Position numbers and translations under genes: made by a program
Assembly (NCBI RefSeq): GCF_016027715.1
Contig: NZ_CP065691.1
Coordinates: forward strand, 1,149,954-1,213,953
DNA from: Lactococcus garvieae
GTDB taxonomy: Bacteria > Bacillota > Bacilli > Lactobacillales > Streptococcaceae
Direction: 5' to 3'
Length of the DNA stretch: 64,000 nucleotides
Shown here: in pieces, positions 63,317-64,000 of the stretch
Position numbering within the stretch: the stretch's first letter is position 1
Layout of the letters: the number at the start of each line of letters is the position of its first letter
The notes under the pieces: generated by a model
Told to the model about the DNA's origin: nothing
Database searches by the model: none
The model's input: the letters and a program-made list of their open reading frames with translations, nothing else

Positions 63317-64000
63317 TTTCTTCCTCCTTATTTAAAAATTCTCTTGCACATATTATAGCATTTTCTGGATAATCACTCGCCAAAACATCATAAAAGTCTA
63401 CGTTCATTCGGTTTCGGAACCAAGTTAATTGGCGCTTGGCATATCTTCTTGAATTTCTTTTGACAAGCTCCACTGCTTCATCAAGAGAACTTTCACCTGC
63501 AAAGTAAGGGAAAAATTCCTTATAGCCAATTCCTTTGGCTGCCTGCACTTCTGGATGCTTTTCAAATAAAAATTGAGCTTCTTCCAAGACGCCTTCTTCC
63601 ACCATCTGTTCGACACGCTGGTTAATCCGTTTATACAGCTTTTCTCTCTCAGTATTTAGTCCAATAATACAATATTCATACTCAGACGCTGAATTCTCCC
63701 CTGTACCAAAGGCTTCTAACTCTAAAAAACGAATAGCTCTGCGGCGATTCAGTTCTGGGATTGGTTTTCTGACACGCGCAAATAACTCTTCATCTGATAA
63801 TTTTTCTAAATCTTTACGCAAGGCCATCATTTCCTCATGATTGTCCTGCCCACCTAGATGATATCCTTCAACAAGACTTTGGATATAAAGACCTGTCCCA
63901 CCCACGATGATGGGTACCTTGCCCAGCACAATAAGTTTTTCAATGGATTGATTTGCTTCTTGAACAAAGTCAAAAGCTGAATAGTTATCCGTTACTTCTC
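63306..64000 (-). CDS. miaA: tRNA dimethylallyltransferase (5' part outside window)
   Basis: Adds dimethylallyl to A37 of UNN-decoding tRNAs. The visible C-terminal ~231 residues have VPIIVGGTGLYIQSLVEGY, PELNRRRAIRFLELEAF, QAAKGIGYKEFFPYF and RRYAKRQLTWFRNR, all MiaA signatures. The frame stays open to the right edge (VTDNYSAFDFVQEANQSIE precedes), so the ATP-binding P-loop and start lie outside. The 3' end overlaps the next gene by 11 bp. Confidence 0.95.
   Translation of the reverse strand, partial: EVTDNYSAFDFVQEANQSIEKLIVLGKVPIIVGGTGLYIQSLVEGYHLGGQDNHEEMMALRKDLEKLSDEELFARVRKPIPELNRRRAIRFLELEAFGTGENSASEYEYCIIGLNTEREKLYKRINQRVEQMVEEGVLEEAQFLFEKHPEVQAAKGIGYKEFFPYFAGESSLDEAVELVKRNSRRYAKRQLTWFRNRMNVDFYDVLASDYPENAIICAREFLNKEEESER

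Overview
The window is chromosomal DNA of a low-GC Gram-positive bacterium, almost certainly a Lactococcus. I infer the genus from the glgC-glgD-glgA-glgP-apu glycogen operon, the pepP-efp-asp23-nusB block, a class III fructose bisphosphatase, a lactococcal-type PepP, the dinG-ypmB-aspC-asnS order, and the WxL and LPXTG surface proteins. The presence of a galactosamine-type PTS locus points away from L. lactis and towards the L. garvieae/petauri group, but that is a guess. No rRNA, tRNA, IS element, prophage or CRISPR array was seen. Most genes are on the minus strand.

Layout. 1-8076: glycogen synthesis and breakdown operon (apu is cut by the left edge). 8591-11793: nusB, asp23, efp, pepP. 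11904-12557: a HAD phosphatase. 12717-21044: an amino-sugar/galactosamine regulon. It has three transcription units (agaS-lacC-aldolase; PTS EIIA-yajC-EIIB-EIIC-EIID; nagA) and an RpiR-type regulator that sits directly behind fbp. 21093-29012: fbp, uvrA, a GIY-YIG protein, small conserved proteins, a Gfo/Idh oxidoreductase, thiamine pyrophosphokinase and a MazG-like protein. 29219-33004: a very large LPXTG adhesin made of DUF285 repeats, with a 13-copy CAGCC tandem repeat in its upstream region. 33400-39210: asnS, aspC, ypmB, dinG. 39379-42540: universal stress protein, a short MprF-like protein, a CorA-type transporter. 42883-50035: a four-gene WxL cell-surface cluster with a divergent AraC-type regulator. 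50179-56186: VOC proteins, an ArAE-type membrane protein, menG, eno, a GNAT. 56440-59656: an Rgg regulator, a membrane GGDEF protein and a stand-alone EAL protein. 60025-61388: infC-rpmI-rplT with a structured leader. 61706-64000: an SPFH protein, a conserved miaA neighbour, and miaA (cut by the right edge).

How genes work together. The amino-sugar locus encodes import (mannose-family PTS), deacetylation (NagA), deamination/isomerisation (AgaS), phosphorylation (LacC) and aldol cleavage. All three of its promoters carry the same arrangement: two 12-bp GGAAA-AT-TTTCC palindromes exactly 32 bp apart, the nearer one centred 20.5 bp upstream of the -10 box in place of a -35. The RpiR protein is the obvious candidate to bind them. 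Catabolite-type cre sites lie beside the PTS promoter and over the fbp -35.

The most interesting signals are: the phased operator architecture; the pentanucleotide repeat next to a surface adhesin gene; four genes whose extended -10 box sits exactly 6 bp from the ATG, which predicts leaderless mRNAs; an oversized NusB; the GGDEF/EAL pair beside an Rgg regulator; and a duplicated hairpin unit between rpmI and rplT. All of these come from reading the sequence alone. Family assignments rest on motif recognition, not on database searches.
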